DNA of 64,000 bases, taken from the NCBI GenBank assembly GCA_947455595.1, contig CANGOP010000004.1, forward strand, positions 1-64,000, in the 5' to 3' direction. Below are positions 8,168-17,933 of this stretch, piece by piece. The position numbers and the translations under genes are program-made. Numbering within the stretch: the first letter of the stretch is position 1; the number at the start of each line of letters is the position of its first letter. The notes below the pieces were generated by a model. It had not been told where the DNA came from, did no database searches, and was given only the letters and a program-made list of their open reading frames with translations. This stretch comes from Gammaproteobacteria bacterium (lineage in GTDB: Bacteria; Pseudomonadota; Gammaproteobacteria; Steroidobacterales; Steroidobacteraceae).

Positions 8168-11100
8168 AGACCGTATTCGGGTCGACCCTACGGCACCTCA
8201 TCTGTGGATGCCTCGTAGCCCTACTGACCGTGAGCAGTGCTCAGGCGGATGACAGCGAAATATTTGCCGCCCCATCGGCCGGTACGGTCGGCCCGAACAT
8301 TCTGCTGATTCTCGATACTTCAGGCAGCATGAACAGTGCTGTCTATAGCGCGGGGGACTACGATCCCACCGCCAGCTATCCCGTCACGACGGGTCTGAAC
8401 CCCAATACCGGCTACTGCACGACGGCTTTCGATGAGAGCAAGTTGTACATCGTCGCCGGGCAAGCGGCGCCCACCGTTGATCCGATCAGCGGCCTGCCCA
8501 CCAGCACGAATGTACCCTCGTGTCCCACGTCGCTCCCTTCCAGCGTCACCGTCATCCCAACCGCCCTCTTTCAGTGCACGGACGCCAACGCCGCCTTGTC
8601 GGGTGACACCGGATTTTCGGTCGAAACGCTCGTGCAATGGAAACGCAGCGGCAGCAGCTCGCCGTATACCTATTCCTGGACGCCGTCGCTGCGCACCAGC
8701 GCAACACAGACCAACGTGATGTGCCTTGCGGATTACCAGAACGCAACTGGCCCTTACCCCGCAACGCCGACCGACAGCACCGGCCTGAGCCTCACGACGC
8801 CCTACACCGTGGCGCTGGCCAGCAATGCCTACTGGGCTAAGAGTGGCTCGACCCAAACCGTCTACACGGTCTACAGCGGCAAGTACCTCAATTATTACCA
8901 CTACGACGCGTGGAAGACCGGCACCCGCATCAGCGTCGTACAAACGGCCGCCAAGAGCCTCGTGAACTCGCTGTCCAATGTGAACATTGGTCTGATGCGT
9001 TACAACACCTCGCAAAACACCGGCGGCCGCGTGGTCGTGCCCGTGACACCCGTCACGAGCAGCTCCCGAGCCACCCTCACCTCCGCTATCGACGCCCTCT
9101 CCGCGTCGGGCTTCACACCGCTGTCAGAAACACTCTACGAAGCCTATCGATACTATTCCGGACAAACGCCCACCTACGGGATCTCCCCAACCGCGAGTGT
9201 CTCCACCGCATTAGCGGGTGGCAAATACCTCTCGCCAATCCAGTACTCGTGTCAGCGCAACTTCGTCGTCTTCCTCACCGACGGTCTGCCCACGTACGAC
9301 GACGAACTGGTGACAAAGTCGTACTACTCATCCGCCATGGCGACCACCGGCGGCACATGCGATGCCTCGACAACATCACCCTACAACCTCAGCGGCTGGG
9401 GCACGGGCGGCAACCTCGGCACAACCACCGGATTTGGCGATCCCAACTCTGGGCGTTGCCTCGGCGCGATGGCCAAGTACATGTTCAACACTGATTTGAA
9501 CAGCTCACTGGCCGGTCAGCAAAACGTTCAAACCTACTTCATTGGATTTGGCGATGACCCGGATCTGCGGACCGCCTACAGCTACTTGCAAAATGCGGCC
9601 TCTAAAGGGGGCGGCCAGGCATTCACAGCGGCAGACCTGACAACGCTGCAGCAAGTGTTGACGGCAATCGTCTCGAACATCCTGCAGATTTCAACCACCT
9701 TTACGGCGCCGACGGTCGCCGTGAATGCGTTTAACCGCACGCAGACGCTCAATGATCTCTATGTGTCGGTCTTCCAGCCGGCCACGAACTATCACTGGCC
9801 AGGCAATCTGAAGCGCTACCTACTTCAGAACGGCAAGATCGTGGATGCCAATGGCCAGGATGCGGTGGATCCGGCGACGGGCTTCTTTAAATCCAGCGCA
9901 CAGAGCATCTGGTCCTCCAGTGTGGATGGCACCAACATCCCGATCGGTGGGGCGGCCAATCAGATTCCAAACTGGGATCCGTCGGCCAACCCCCATCGCA
10001 ATGTCTACACCTATCTGGGCGCCAACCCGGCGAGCCCCGTCACGCTGCCGGGCAACGATTTAATGGCGGTGAGCTCGGCCAACACGGCGCTGACAACAAC
10101 CGTATTGGGCATTACGAGCACGACGCTGCGGGACACTCTGATTGCGTACGCCCGCGGCGAAGACGTGCGTGATGAGAACAGCAATCAGTCGACCACGGAC
10201 AGCCGCCACACGATGGGCGACCCGTTGCACGCGCAGCCGGCGGCCGTTATCTACGGCGGCACACCCGCCAGCCCCGACGCATCGGACGGGGTGATTTTCG
10301 TGGCCGAAAATGACGGCTTTCTGCATGCCTTTCGCACGGACACCGGTACCGAATTGTGGTCGTTCATCCCGCAAGAGATCTTATCGAGTCTACGGCTCTT
10401 GTATTCGAACAGCCCGCAGACGCAGAAACACTACACGCTCGATGGCTCGGTGAAAGTACTGAAGTACGACGTGAATGGCGATGGCGTGATCGACCCGGCG
10501 GCCGGCGACCGGGTGTTTATCTACTTCAGCCAAGGCCGCGGTGGCAGCACGTACTACGCGTTGGATGTGACGGACAAACAGAATCCGAAGTTCATGTGGT
10601 CGCTGGGGGCTAATGAACTGCCCGGCATCGGTCAATCGTGGTCAAGCCCGCAACTGGCACGCGTGTCGGTGGGTGGGAACACGCAGACCTCCAAGCAAAA
10701 GCTTGTTCTGATCTTCGGCGGCGGCTACGACCCGGCCGAAGAAACCGAGCCCTACGCGGCCGCAGACTCGGTGGGCAATGCGCTTTATATGGTCGATGCC
10801 GTCGCGGGCACCGTGCTATGGCGGGCCGGCGGTACGGGCAGTGGTGCCGATCTGGTGCTGTCGGCCATGGATCATGCCATTCCCTCCGATGTGGCGGTCC
10901 TCGACACCAACGGCGACGGCTACGCGGATCGACTCTATGTCGGCGATCTGGGCGGGCAGGTCTGGCGCCTCGATATCACGAATGGCAACAGTCGCGGTTC
11001 ACTCGTCAGCGGAGGCGTGTTGGCGACGCTGGGCGACCATGATCTGTCGACACCGACGCTGACGGACAATCGTCGCTTTTATAATGCTCCGGACGTTTCC

Positions 11101-11769
11101 GTCGTCCAGCGCCGCGGCCTCCCCGCCTTCATCAATCTGGCGATCGGATCGGGTTACCGGGGACATCCTTTGAGTGTCGCCGCGCAGGATCGCTTCTATG
11201 CCATCCGCGATTATTCGCCCTTCACCACCCTGACCAACGCGCAATACGCAGCCCTGACACGCATCAAAGACAGTGACCTCACGGATATCACCAGTTCCGT
11301 GACACCCAGCATCTCGGCAACGGCAAAGGGCTGGAAACTGCTCCTCAATCAGCCCGGCTCCAGTTGGCAAGGTGAGAAAGTGCTTTCCAGTGCCACGACG
11401 CTCAATAACCAAGTGCTGTTCACCACCTACACACCCGGCGGCAACGTGGTCGGCCTCTGCCAACCCGCACTCGGCGTGAATAAGTTCTATGCCGTCAGCG
11501 TGATTGACGGCAGCCCCGTCGCAAATCTGAATAATCAGAACAATTCAGCGATCACCGATCGTTCGACGACACTGGCGCAAACGGGCATTGCCCCCAATTT
11601 GGCCTTTCTCTTCCCGGCGCCGGTTCCGGGCACGGATGCCAATGGCAACACCGTCCCCACCAGCAGCCAAAGCAATGTGCTGTGCATGTCCGGGGCCGAG
11701 ATGCTCGGCTCCTGCAAAGCCTTTTCGAGCCGCGTGAAGACCTACTGGAAGGAGTCGGACGCGCCATGA
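8164..11769 (+). CDS. pilY1: Type IV pilus tip adhesin/assembly protein PilY1
   Basis: A 1201-residue exported protein with a signal peptide ending near SSAQA. The N-terminal half holds a von Willebrand A domain with a MIDAS-type DTSGSMNS motif near residue 50 and a TDGLP segment near residue 370. The C-terminal half is the PilY1 beta-propeller, starting around residue 680 (HAQPAAVIYGG). A calcium-binding loop of the DVNGDGVID type is present near residue 765, and a second DTNGDGYAD loop near 915. PilY1 sits at the pilus tip, opposes PilT retraction and mediates adhesion. The start overlaps the upstream gene and the stop overlaps pilE. Confidence 0.96.
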   Translation: MKTVFGSTLRHLICGCLVALLTVSSAQADDSEIFAAPSAGTVGPNILLILDTSGSMNSAVYSAGDYDPTASYPVTTGLNPNTGYCTTAFDESKLYIVAGQAAPTVDPISGLPTSTNVPSCPTSLPSSVTVIPTALFQCTDANAALSGDTGFSVETLVQWKRSGSSSPYTYSWTPSLRTSATQTNVMCLADYQNATGPYPATPTDSTGLSLTTPYTVALASNAYWAKSGSTQTVYTVYSGKYLNYYHYDAWKTGTRISVVQTAAKSLVNSLSNVNIGLMRYNTSQNTGGRVVVPVTPVTSSSRATLTSAIDALSASGFTPLSETLYEAYRYYSGQTPTYGISPTASVSTALAGGKYLSPIQYSCQRNFVVFLTDGLPTYDDELVTKSYYSSAMATTGGTCDASTTSPYNLSGWGTGGNLGTTTGFGDPNSGRCLGAMAKYMFNTDLNSSLAGQQNVQTYFIGFGDDPDLRTAYSYLQNAASKGGGQAFTAADLTTLQQVLTAIVSNILQISTTFTAPTVAVNAFNRTQTLNDLYVSVFQPATNYHWPGNLKRYLLQNGKIVDANGQDAVDPATGFFKSSAQSIWSSSVDGTNIPIGGAANQIPNWDPSANPHRNVYTYLGANPASPVTLPGNDLMAVSSANTALTTTVLGITSTTLRDTLIAYARGEDVRDENSNQSTTDSRHTMGDPLHAQPAAVIYGGTPASPDASDGVIFVAENDGFLHAFRTDTGTELWSFIPQEILSSLRLLYSNSPQTQKHYTLDGSVKVLKYDVNGDGVIDPAAGDRVFIYFSQGRGGSTYYALDVTDKQNPKFMWSLGANELPGIGQSWSSPQLARVSVGGNTQTSKQKLVLIFGGGYDPAEETEPYAAADSVGNALYMVDAVAGTVLWRAGGTGSGADLVLSAMDHAIPSDVAVLDTNGDGYADRLYVGDLGGQVWRLDITNGNSRGSLVSGGVLATLGDHDLSTPTLTDNRRFYNAPDVSVVQRRGLPAFINLAIGSGYRGHPLSVAAQDRFYAIRDYSPFTTLTNAQYAALTRIKDSDLTDITSSVTPSISATAKGWKLLLNQPGSSWQGEKVLSSATTLNNQVLFTTYTPGGNVVGLCQPALGVNKFYAVSVIDGSPVANLNNQNNSAITDRSTTLAQTGIAPNLAFLFPAPVPGTDANGNTVPTSSQSNVLCMSGAEMLGSCKAFSSRVKTYWKESDAP

Positions 11770-12191
11770 CCCCCCGTTCACGCGGCTTTACGTTGATCGA
11801 ACTGCTGATCTCCATCGTGGTGCTGGCGATTTTGGCCAGCATCGCGATCGGCAGCTATCGCAGCTCAGTGCTGCGGGCAAACCGAACCGATGGCACCACA
11901 ACGCTGCTGCGCATTTCGATGGCCGAAGAGAAATACTTTTTGCAGAACAGTCAGTACACCACGGACCTCGCCAGCGCAGCGCCCATCGGACTGGGTCTGA
12001 GTACCACCTCACCGCTCGGCTACTACACGCTCGCCGTCACCGCCGGGGCGACGGGGTCGATTGCCACCTCCTGGAAGGTCACGGCGACAGCGACCGGCAC
12101 TCAGTTACAAGACAATGTGGCCTGCCAAACGCTGACCTTGGATGGCGAGGGCACCCGCACGCCCGCCGATTCGTCCGGTTGCTGGAAGTAA
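11766..12191 (+). CDS. pilE: Type IV pilin-like protein PilE
   Basis: A 141-residue pilin with a very short leader (SRGFTLIELLISIVVLAILASIA; Phe at +1, Glu at +5) and a C-terminal pair of cysteines (CQTL...SSGC) that would form the D-loop disulfide. The EEKYFLQNSQYT segment is typical of the PilE/ComP minor-pilin group. It is the last gene of the minor-pilin operon, overlapping the pilY1 stop by 4 bases. It is probably a minor rather than the major pilin, because the major one is usually elsewhere; that is inference. Confidence 0.9.
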   Translation: MTPRSRGFTLIELLISIVVLAILASIAIGSYRSSVLRANRTDGTTTLLRISMAEEKYFLQNSQYTTDLASAAPIGLGLSTTSPLGYYTLAVTAGATGSIATSWKVTATATGTQLQDNVACQTLTLDGEGTRTPADSSGCWK

Positions 12192-12219
12192 CGGGCCCAA
12201 CCCGATACCGACCTGTCGT

Positions 12220-12609
12220 CTAGTCGACGTCCGGACAGGCGTTCTCGATAAACCGCGTCAGCGCCACGCGATCATCCTCGTCACTGGCGACCCAGACAAA
12301 GCGATGGTGCGATACGTCGGCGCACAACAGAACCCGTCGCTGCGCCACGCCGTCCTGCAGTCGGCACGCCGCGCCCATGCGCTGGGGCGATGCCCCAACG
12401 CGGTCAGTGACGGCGCGCAATACGAGGGGACACCATTCCAAGATGGCATCGGGATTCACGCCGCTCAGGTCTTCCTGCAACCACTCAATGACTCGCTGCG
12501 CATCGGCTCCGGTGACATCGATGAGCGGCACCGCCTCATCGTCCGCAGACGCTGTGGCACTGCAGACCATCAGAGCCACGAGCACCCATCCCATTCGAAC
12601 ACGCTTCAT
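12220..12609 (-). CDS. Uncharacterised small secreted protein
   Basis: A 129-residue protein with a clear signal peptide (MKRVRMGWVLVALMVCSATASA) and a mature domain of about 107 residues with five cysteines, so disulfides in the periplasm are possible. No family is recognised. The start at 12609 has a strong GGAGGTGA ribosome site; a longer upstream reading would bury the signal peptide. It is convergent with pilE, 28 bases away, and not part of the pilus operon. Confidence 0.7.
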   Translation of the reverse strand: MKRVRMGWVLVALMVCSATASADDEAVPLIDVTGADAQRVIEWLQEDLSGVNPDAILEWCPLVLRAVTDRVGASPQRMGAACRLQDGVAQRRVLLCADVSHHRFVWVASDEDDRVALTRFIENACPDVD

Positions 12610-12727
12610 TGCGGTCACCTCCGTGATGGAACCATCCCTGCTATCCGGGTCGCTCACCGACCCGTACCGTCAGGGTGCGCGCTGCGCGCACCGCGGGCAT
12701 CCGCAACGTCCGCAATGCAGACCACCG

Positions 12728-13426
12728 TTAAAGGGATGTCGCGGGCTCTGGTGGTTCCTCACTGAGGGACGCGCGCACTCGGCACTCGAGCCGCAGGGTA
12801 GCGCCTGCGGCGAGGGTACTCGGCGCCAACAGCTGCAGAACCACCTGATCGGACACGCGCCGAACGGCCGTGCGTGCCAGCGGTGACTGGGCGCGCATTT
12901 CCAGTTGGTCGCCCCCTGAATAGCTGAGCATCGATCGGCGGGGCCACCCGAAGGGCGAGTCGCCGGAAGGTCTTTCATCGCCGCCGCCGAGCGTGCCCGG
13001 TGGCACTGTCAACGCCGACCCGATCGGCGCCGGCAGGTGAAATTCGAATCCGGTGCGCGCACTCAAAACGGCCGGCGAGACGTTCTCAAGAGCAACGGCG
13101 AGGTGCAAGCCACGCTCGTCGGCCGTGATGAGGTACGCCGCGATCCACTGCACCACGCCTGAGGGATCGCGGTGCACGCACGACAGTTCAACCTGATCTC
13201 GCGAACGACGCGCAACGTCCCACCGCGGCGGACAGGTCGAGAGGAAGGGCAGCAGGGGTCGCACGGACTCGTGCGCATCCGCTGCCCACCACACGCGCCG
13301 ACGGCTCGGTGTCTGCGACTCGAACTGCGTCACCTGAGCGCCGAGCTCCGGTCGAATCAGCGCGTATTGCCCGTCTTGACCGATCCGCAGACCGCTGAGC
13401 GACGGCGAGACGGCATCTAACAGCAT
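12728..13426 (-). CDS. Uncharacterised protein, possibly a beta-sandwich sugar-binding fold
   Basis: A 232-residue protein without signal peptide. Alternating short hydrophobic strands, a G-A-x-V-T-Q-F motif near residue 30 (ALIRPELGAQVTQFE) and a late segment (GATLRLECRVR) recall galactose-mutarotase-like beta-sandwich proteins, but similarity is too weak to assign function. The ATG at 13426 is favoured over a TTG at 13432 because GAGGG is 7 bases before the ATG. It is divergent from the LysR gene, so it is a possible regulatory target. Confidence 0.65.
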   Translation of the reverse strand: MLLDAVSPSLSGLRIGQDGQYALIRPELGAQVTQFESQTPSRRRVWWAADAHESVRPLLPFLSTCPPRWDVARRSRDQVELSCVHRDPSGVVQWIAAYLITADERGLHLAVALENVSPAVLSARTGFEFHLPAPIGSALTVPPGTLGGGDERPSGDSPFGWPRRSMLSYSGGDQLEMRAQSPLARTAVRRVSDQVVLQLLAPSTLAAGATLRLECRVRASLSEEPPEPATSL

Positions 13427-13507
13427 CAGCAATCCCTCAGGGCGAGTAGACGCGCAGGCTAAGAAAGGGCCCTTTTCGTCGTAAAGCGCTGATTTCTTGA
13501 GTTCCGG

Positions 13508-13520
13508 TCTAATTATTAGA
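13508..13520. promoter_or_regulatory. LysR-type operator candidate
   Basis: TCTAATTATTAGA is a perfect 6-bp dyad around one base and fits the T-N11-A rule of LysR-family binding sites. It lies in an AT-rich patch in the divergent intergenic region, 66 bases before the LysR start. Binding by that regulator is inferred. Confidence 0.45.
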
Positions 13521-13586
13521 TCTGAACGGCTCAGCCACCGGGACTCGCGCTAGACTGGGAAGCCCACCCGCCACCGCTGTCTGTCC

Positions 13587-14513
13587 ATGCGTCGACACCT
13601 GCCGCCCCTGAATGCGCTGAAAAGCTTTGAGACCGCCGCTCGGCTCGGCTCCTTCCGCGCCGCCGGCGATGAGATGTGTGTCTCACACTCCGCGATCAGT
13701 TACCACGTCAAACAATTGGAACAGCATCTCGGGCTTACCCTGTTCCACCGCGAGCCGCGCGCGCTCAGCCTCACGCCGGCGGGTCGTACGCTGTATGCCA
13801 GTGTGCGGGAAGCCTTCAATCGCATTGCCGATACGGCCGAGCGGTTGGTCGCGCCGCGCGGGGGTGACGTCCTCACCTTGCAGTTGTATTCGACGCTGAC
13901 CATCCGGTGGTTGATCCCGCGACTGCCGGACTTCGAAGCCCAACACCCCGAATTGCGGTTACGGCTCCTGACGTCACAATGGGACGTGGATTTCGGCCGC
14001 GAGGATGTCGATGCCTGCGTGCTCATCGGGCACCCACACTACGCCGACCTGGACTACACCTATTTATTCTCGAGCGACCTCTTCCCGGTGGCGAGCCCTG
14101 CATTTTTAGCGCGTTCGCCGTTACAGCAGCCCGCCGATTTGAAGGGGGCACCGCTCTTGCAAGTCCATCCCTCTCGCGCCGACTGGCAATACTGGCTGGA
14201 CCGCGCAGGACTGAGCGACCTGGATCCGGATGCAGGTCTGTCGTTCGACAGTTACGATCACGCCCTCGCGACGGCCCGTCAGGGGCTCGGCGTAGCGCTC
14301 GCCATGGAGGTCTATGTGGCAGATGAGTTGGCGCGCGGTGAGTTGGTGGAGCCTTTTGCGCCGCTGCGCGTCGCGCATCCCGGGGCGTGGTGGTTGGTGT
14401 GTCCACGCGCGCAGGTGGCGAGCCCGAAAGTACGGGCCTTTCGCGAATGGCTCCTCGCCGCGGTCGCCGCCGATCCACGCCTGACGCGTCTCGGCAGCGA
14501 ACACAGCTCATGA
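13587..14513 (+). CDS. LysR-family transcriptional regulator, GcvA-like
   Basis: A 308-residue regulator. The N-terminal winged helix-turn-helix (residues 5-65: PLNALKSFETAARLGSFRAAGDEMCVSHSAIS...) is close to the GcvA/AmpR subgroup. A LysR substrate-binding domain follows from about residue 90. The ligand is not predictable. The stop overlaps the antiporter start in ATGA, so the two are translated together. A dyad operator candidate lies upstream, and the divergent 12728-13426 gene could also be a target. Confidence 0.92.
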   Translation: MRRHLPPLNALKSFETAARLGSFRAAGDEMCVSHSAISYHVKQLEQHLGLTLFHREPRALSLTPAGRTLYASVREAFNRIADTAERLVAPRGGDVLTLQLYSTLTIRWLIPRLPDFEAQHPELRLRLLTSQWDVDFGREDVDACVLIGHPHYADLDYTYLFSSDLFPVASPAFLARSPLQQPADLKGAPLLQVHPSRADWQYWLDRAGLSDLDPDAGLSFDSYDHALATARQGLGVALAMEVYVADELARGELVEPFAPLRVAHPGAWWLVCPRAQVASPKVRAFREWLLAAVAADPRLTRLGSEHSS

Positions 14514-15682
14514 CCGCGCTGCTGTTCGTCGCAGGATTGCTGCTCGGCGTCGGGGCTCTGGCGTCACTCGCCGATCGCGTTGAGTCGCGCAGCCGCATAC
14601 CCGCCAGCGTGCTCCTGGTCGGTTTGGGCGGTCTGCTGGCGCTGACGCCACTGCGGCCGCCGGGTCTGTCGCGCGAAACGATGATGACCTTCCTCTTGGC
14701 ACCGCTGTTGTTCGAAGGCGCGCGCGCGGTCCACATCCCGACGCTGCGCACCGATGCGCGCGTCATCCTGAGCCTCGCGATCGCCGGTACGCTCATCGCC
14801 TCGCTGATCATCGCCGGCCTCCTGGCGGGTGGCCTCGGCTGGCCATTGGCCACGGTGCTGCCATTCGCCGCGCTGATCGCCGCCACGGATCCCGTTGCCG
14901 TCATTGCCACCTTTCGTTCCGTCGGGCTGGGCGGGCGCCTCTTGACCCTGGTCGAATCCGAGAGCCTCCTGAATGACGCTGTTGCCGCGGTGGTGCTCTC
15001 CCTCGTGCCCATGCTGCTCGGCACCCTTCCGGCGAGTGGTGCCGCCGTCAGCCACCTCATCGCCCTCGAAGTCGGGCTGGCCGTCATCCTCGGCCTCGGT
15101 AGCGGCGTCCTCTTGAGTGCGCTGACACGGCGCATCGAGCAGCCGAGCGTTGTCAGCGCCCTCCACTTACTCGGCACCGTGGCACTGGCCGCGATCTCGC
15201 AATGGCTGCACGCGTCAGCGGTACTGTCCACCGTGCTGGCCGGCCTTTGGGTCGCCTCCCGTGCGACACCGTCGCACAGCGCCCATCGGGATTGGTTGCT
15301 CCGCTACGGACATCTGGCCAATGCCGCCGTCTTCCTGCTGATCGGCTGGCTTGGGCTTCCCCGCGCGTGGGCGTTAGGACTACCGGTCGTCGTCGCCCTG
15401 CTCGCCGTCCTGCTCGCGCGAAGCGCCACCGTCTATCCGCTCGCCGCCCTGTTCACAGGTCGGCGGGATGCCCTGCCGAGCGCCTACCAGCACGTCCTCG
15501 TGGCCGGCAGTCTGCGCGGCGCATTGGCACTCGCGTTGGTCATGCCCTTGTCGGGGCTCAGCCTGAACCCCGACGGTTGGGATGCGCCCGACCTCACGGT
15601 CGCCGTCGTGGCCCTGTCGGTGCTCACCCAGGGGCTTGGCATCCGCACGGTGTTGCGTCGGACACACCTCTTACCGCGCTGA
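14510..15682 (+). CDS. CPA1-family Na+/H+ (cation/proton) antiporter
   Basis: A 390-residue inner-membrane protein with about 11-12 hydrophobic segments. The conserved antiporter core is visible: FLLAPLLFEGA near residue 60, the ATDPVAV motif near 125 with the ion-binding Asp, and ESLLNDAVA near 150. The NhaP/CPA1 family exchanges Na+ or K+ for protons in pH and salt homeostasis. The long C-terminal cytoplasmic tail of some relatives is absent. Translation starts in the LysR stop codon, which suggests that regulator controls it. Confidence 0.9.
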   Translation: MTALLFVAGLLLGVGALASLADRVESRSRIPASVLLVGLGGLLALTPLRPPGLSRETMMTFLLAPLLFEGARAVHIPTLRTDARVILSLAIAGTLIASLIIAGLLAGGLGWPLATVLPFAALIAATDPVAVIATFRSVGLGGRLLTLVESESLLNDAVAAVVLSLVPMLLGTLPASGAAVSHLIALEVGLAVILGLGSGVLLSALTRRIEQPSVVSALHLLGTVALAAISQWLHASAVLSTVLAGLWVASRATPSHSAHRDWLLRYGHLANAAVFLLIGWLGLPRAWALGLPVVVALLAVLLARSATVYPLAALFTGRRDALPSAYQHVLVAGSLRGALALALVMPLSGLSLNPDGWDAPDLTVAVVALSVLTQGLGIRTVLRRTHLLPR

Positions 15683-15744
15683 ATCGTTCAGCGCCGCAGC
15701 GACGGTGGCGATACCATCAGGCATCCACCACCGGGAGTTGCCTC

Positions 15745-17700
15745 ATGCTCTTTCGCGCCGCGCTCACGTCGATTGCCAGCGCCTGCTTCCTCTCCGTCGC
15801 CTTGGCCGGCACGCCACCCAAAGCCCAGTACCCGGCGCTGCCGTCGGAAACACCGGCGCACTTCGTCGCCGTGACCGATCGCTGGGATTTTGAAAAACGC
15901 GACGTGATGATCGCCATGCGCGACGGCGTCAAACTGCACACCGTCATCTTGATTCCCAAAGGTGCGCAGCACGCGCCGATCTTGCTGACGCGCACGCCCT
16001 ACGACGCGAACGGCATGACCGCGCACGGCCCATCAGCGCATTTGGCGCCCAACCTGGTCGGCTATGACAACGCGCTCTACACGATCATCGAAGGTGGCTA
16101 TATCCGCGTCGTGCAAGACATCCGCGGCAAATATGGTTCCGAGGGTGACTATGTGATGGCGCGCCCCGTCTCGGGCCCGCAGAACCCCACACCCGTCGAC
16201 GATGCCACCGACACCTACGACACGATCGAGTGGCTGGTGCACCACGTGCCCGAGTCCAATGGCCGGGTCGGCACGCTGGGTATTTCCTATGACGGCTTTG
16301 AGCCCCTCATGGCCGCCTATCACCCGCATCCTGCCTTAAAAGTCACCGTGCCCATGAACCCCATGGTCGACGGATGGATGGGCGATGACTGGTTTCATCA
16401 TGGCGCGTTCCGCCAGATCAACCTTCCCTATATTCATGACCAAGTCGCCACTCGCGATAACTCCGAGCACTGGTGGACGTCCAACGCCGATGATTATGCG
16501 CAGTATCTAGAGGGTGGATCCGCCGGGGACGTGGCGCATGCGCATGGACTCGAGCAAATCGGTTTCTGGCAGAAGCTTGTGGCCCATCCGGAATATGACC
16601 GGTTCTGGCAAGAACAGGCCATCGACCGACTGTTGGCCAAAGAGCCGCTCACAGTACCCATGCTGCTTGTGCATGGCCTCTGGGATCAGGAGGACATCTA
16701 CGGCGCCTTGGCGATGTATCGCGCGCTGAAACCCAAAGACACGGCGAACGACAAGGTGTTCCTCGCGATGGGCCCGTGGTATCACGGTCAGGAGATCGCG
16801 GATGGTACGCATTTAGGCCGCATTCGCTTTCCAAGCGACACGTCCTATGATTTTCAGCGCGAGGTCTTGCTGCCGTTCCTCGATCACTATCTGAAGGACA
16901 ACCCGCCACCGCTCAGCGTCGCGCCGGTCACGGCCTACGAAACGGGTACGAACACCTGGCGGCATCTCAAGACCTGGCCGTCCGCGCAGGGCGATCGCGC
17001 ACCGGTGACGACTCCGCTGTATCTGGGTGCGCAAGGCGCCTTGGCCTTTGCGGCACCCGGTGCCCATGACGGTGCCGATGCCTATGTGTCGGATCCAGCG
17101 AAGCCCGTGCCCTACCGTCAACGCCCGATCAATCCGGTGGATCCGGCAGACGGGTTCTCCGTCGGCGCGCCGTGGCATGAGTGGCTGACCGAAGATCAAC
17201 GCAATGTGGCGACGCGACCGGACGTCTTGTCCTACGTCACGCCGCCCCTCGAGGCGGCCGTGCAGATCGCCGGCGCGCCGATGGTGCATTTGCAGGCCGC
17301 AACGACCGGCACCGACGCCGACTGGGTGGTGAAGCTCATCGACGTCTATCCGGACGAAGTGGCGGGTGATGCCTTCATGGGCGGCTATCAGCTCATGGTC
17401 TCCGCTGACATCCTGCGCGGTCGGTATCGCGAAGGCTACACCGTGGCCCGGGCCATCACGCCGAACGTGCCGCTGGAGTACGCCTTCGACCTGCCGAACG
17501 CGAACCACGTGTTCAAGAAAGGTCACCGGATCATGGTGCAGATCCAGTCGAGCTGGTTCCCGGTCTACGACCGCAATCCGCAGACCTTCGTCCCCAACGT
17601 GTTTCTGGCGAAGCCCGCGGACTATCAGAAGCAGACCATGACCGTGCTGCACGATGCCGCACACGCCAGTCGCATCGACCTGCCGTTGATCGCGCACTGA
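15745..17700 (+). CDS. Alpha-amino-acid ester hydrolase-like CocE/NonD family enzyme
   Basis: A 651-residue secreted or periplasmic serine hydrolase with a signal peptide of about 21 residues. The alpha/beta-hydrolase domain has nucleophile Ser181 in GISYDG. The following PMVDGWMGDDWFHHGAFRQ region, the WDQED acid segment and the GPWYHG histidine region resemble alpha-amino-acid ester hydrolases of Xanthomonas type. The C-terminal jelly-roll domain (about 420-640) is the X-Pro dipeptidyl-peptidase C-terminal fold. Family members act on amino esters and some beta-lactams; the substrate here is not shown. The ATG at 15745 has GGGAG upstream. Confidence 0.9.
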   Translation: MLFRAALTSIASACFLSVALAGTPPKAQYPALPSETPAHFVAVTDRWDFEKRDVMIAMRDGVKLHTVILIPKGAQHAPILLTRTPYDANGMTAHGPSAHLAPNLVGYDNALYTIIEGGYIRVVQDIRGKYGSEGDYVMARPVSGPQNPTPVDDATDTYDTIEWLVHHVPESNGRVGTLGISYDGFEPLMAAYHPHPALKVTVPMNPMVDGWMGDDWFHHGAFRQINLPYIHDQVATRDNSEHWWTSNADDYAQYLEGGSAGDVAHAHGLEQIGFWQKLVAHPEYDRFWQEQAIDRLLAKEPLTVPMLLVHGLWDQEDIYGALAMYRALKPKDTANDKVFLAMGPWYHGQEIADGTHLGRIRFPSDTSYDFQREVLLPFLDHYLKDNPPPLSVAPVTAYETGTNTWRHLKTWPSAQGDRAPVTTPLYLGAQGALAFAAPGAHDGADAYVSDPAKPVPYRQRPINPVDPADGFSVGAPWHEWLTEDQRNVATRPDVLSYVTPPLEAAVQIAGAPMVHLQAATTGTDADWVVKLIDVYPDEVAGDAFMGGYQLMVSADILRGRYREGYTVARAITPNVPLEYAFDLPNANHVFKKGHRIMVQIQSSWFPVYDRNPQTFVPNVFLAKPADYQKQTMTVLHDAAHASRIDLPLIAH

Positions 17701-17862
17701 GGCCCATCGGCACGCCCGCTGCATGCCCAAGACCCCATCCAGCGGGCCAACCGTGATGCCAACGATCGCGTCTTGGCAGCGCGCAAAGTTGGGTGACGTG
17801 GGTGATCGCGTTGCGGCCGTTGGGAACCGGATATGAAATTCGATAAACGTCGAAATAATGGA

Positions 17863-17891
17863 GGCCGGACGGTGCGATCATCCGCCCGGCC
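17863..17891 (+). terminator. Imperfect GC hairpin after the ester hydrolase gene
   Basis: A 10-bp stem with one mismatch and a nine-base loop lies in the 233-base gap between two same-direction hydrolase genes. It has no T-run, and could be a weak terminator or a structure in the leader of the next gene. I see nothing else in this gap. Confidence 0.3.
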
Positions 17892-17933
17892 AATTCCCCT
17901 GCGAATGCCATCGCCCTTAGCACCCATCTCACC

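Noticed and set aside
14023-15231. 402-codon minus-strand frame over the LysR/antiporter region
   Set aside because: Arg/Ser/Thr/Pro-rich antisense composition; the plus strand carries clear LysR and CPA1 motifs.
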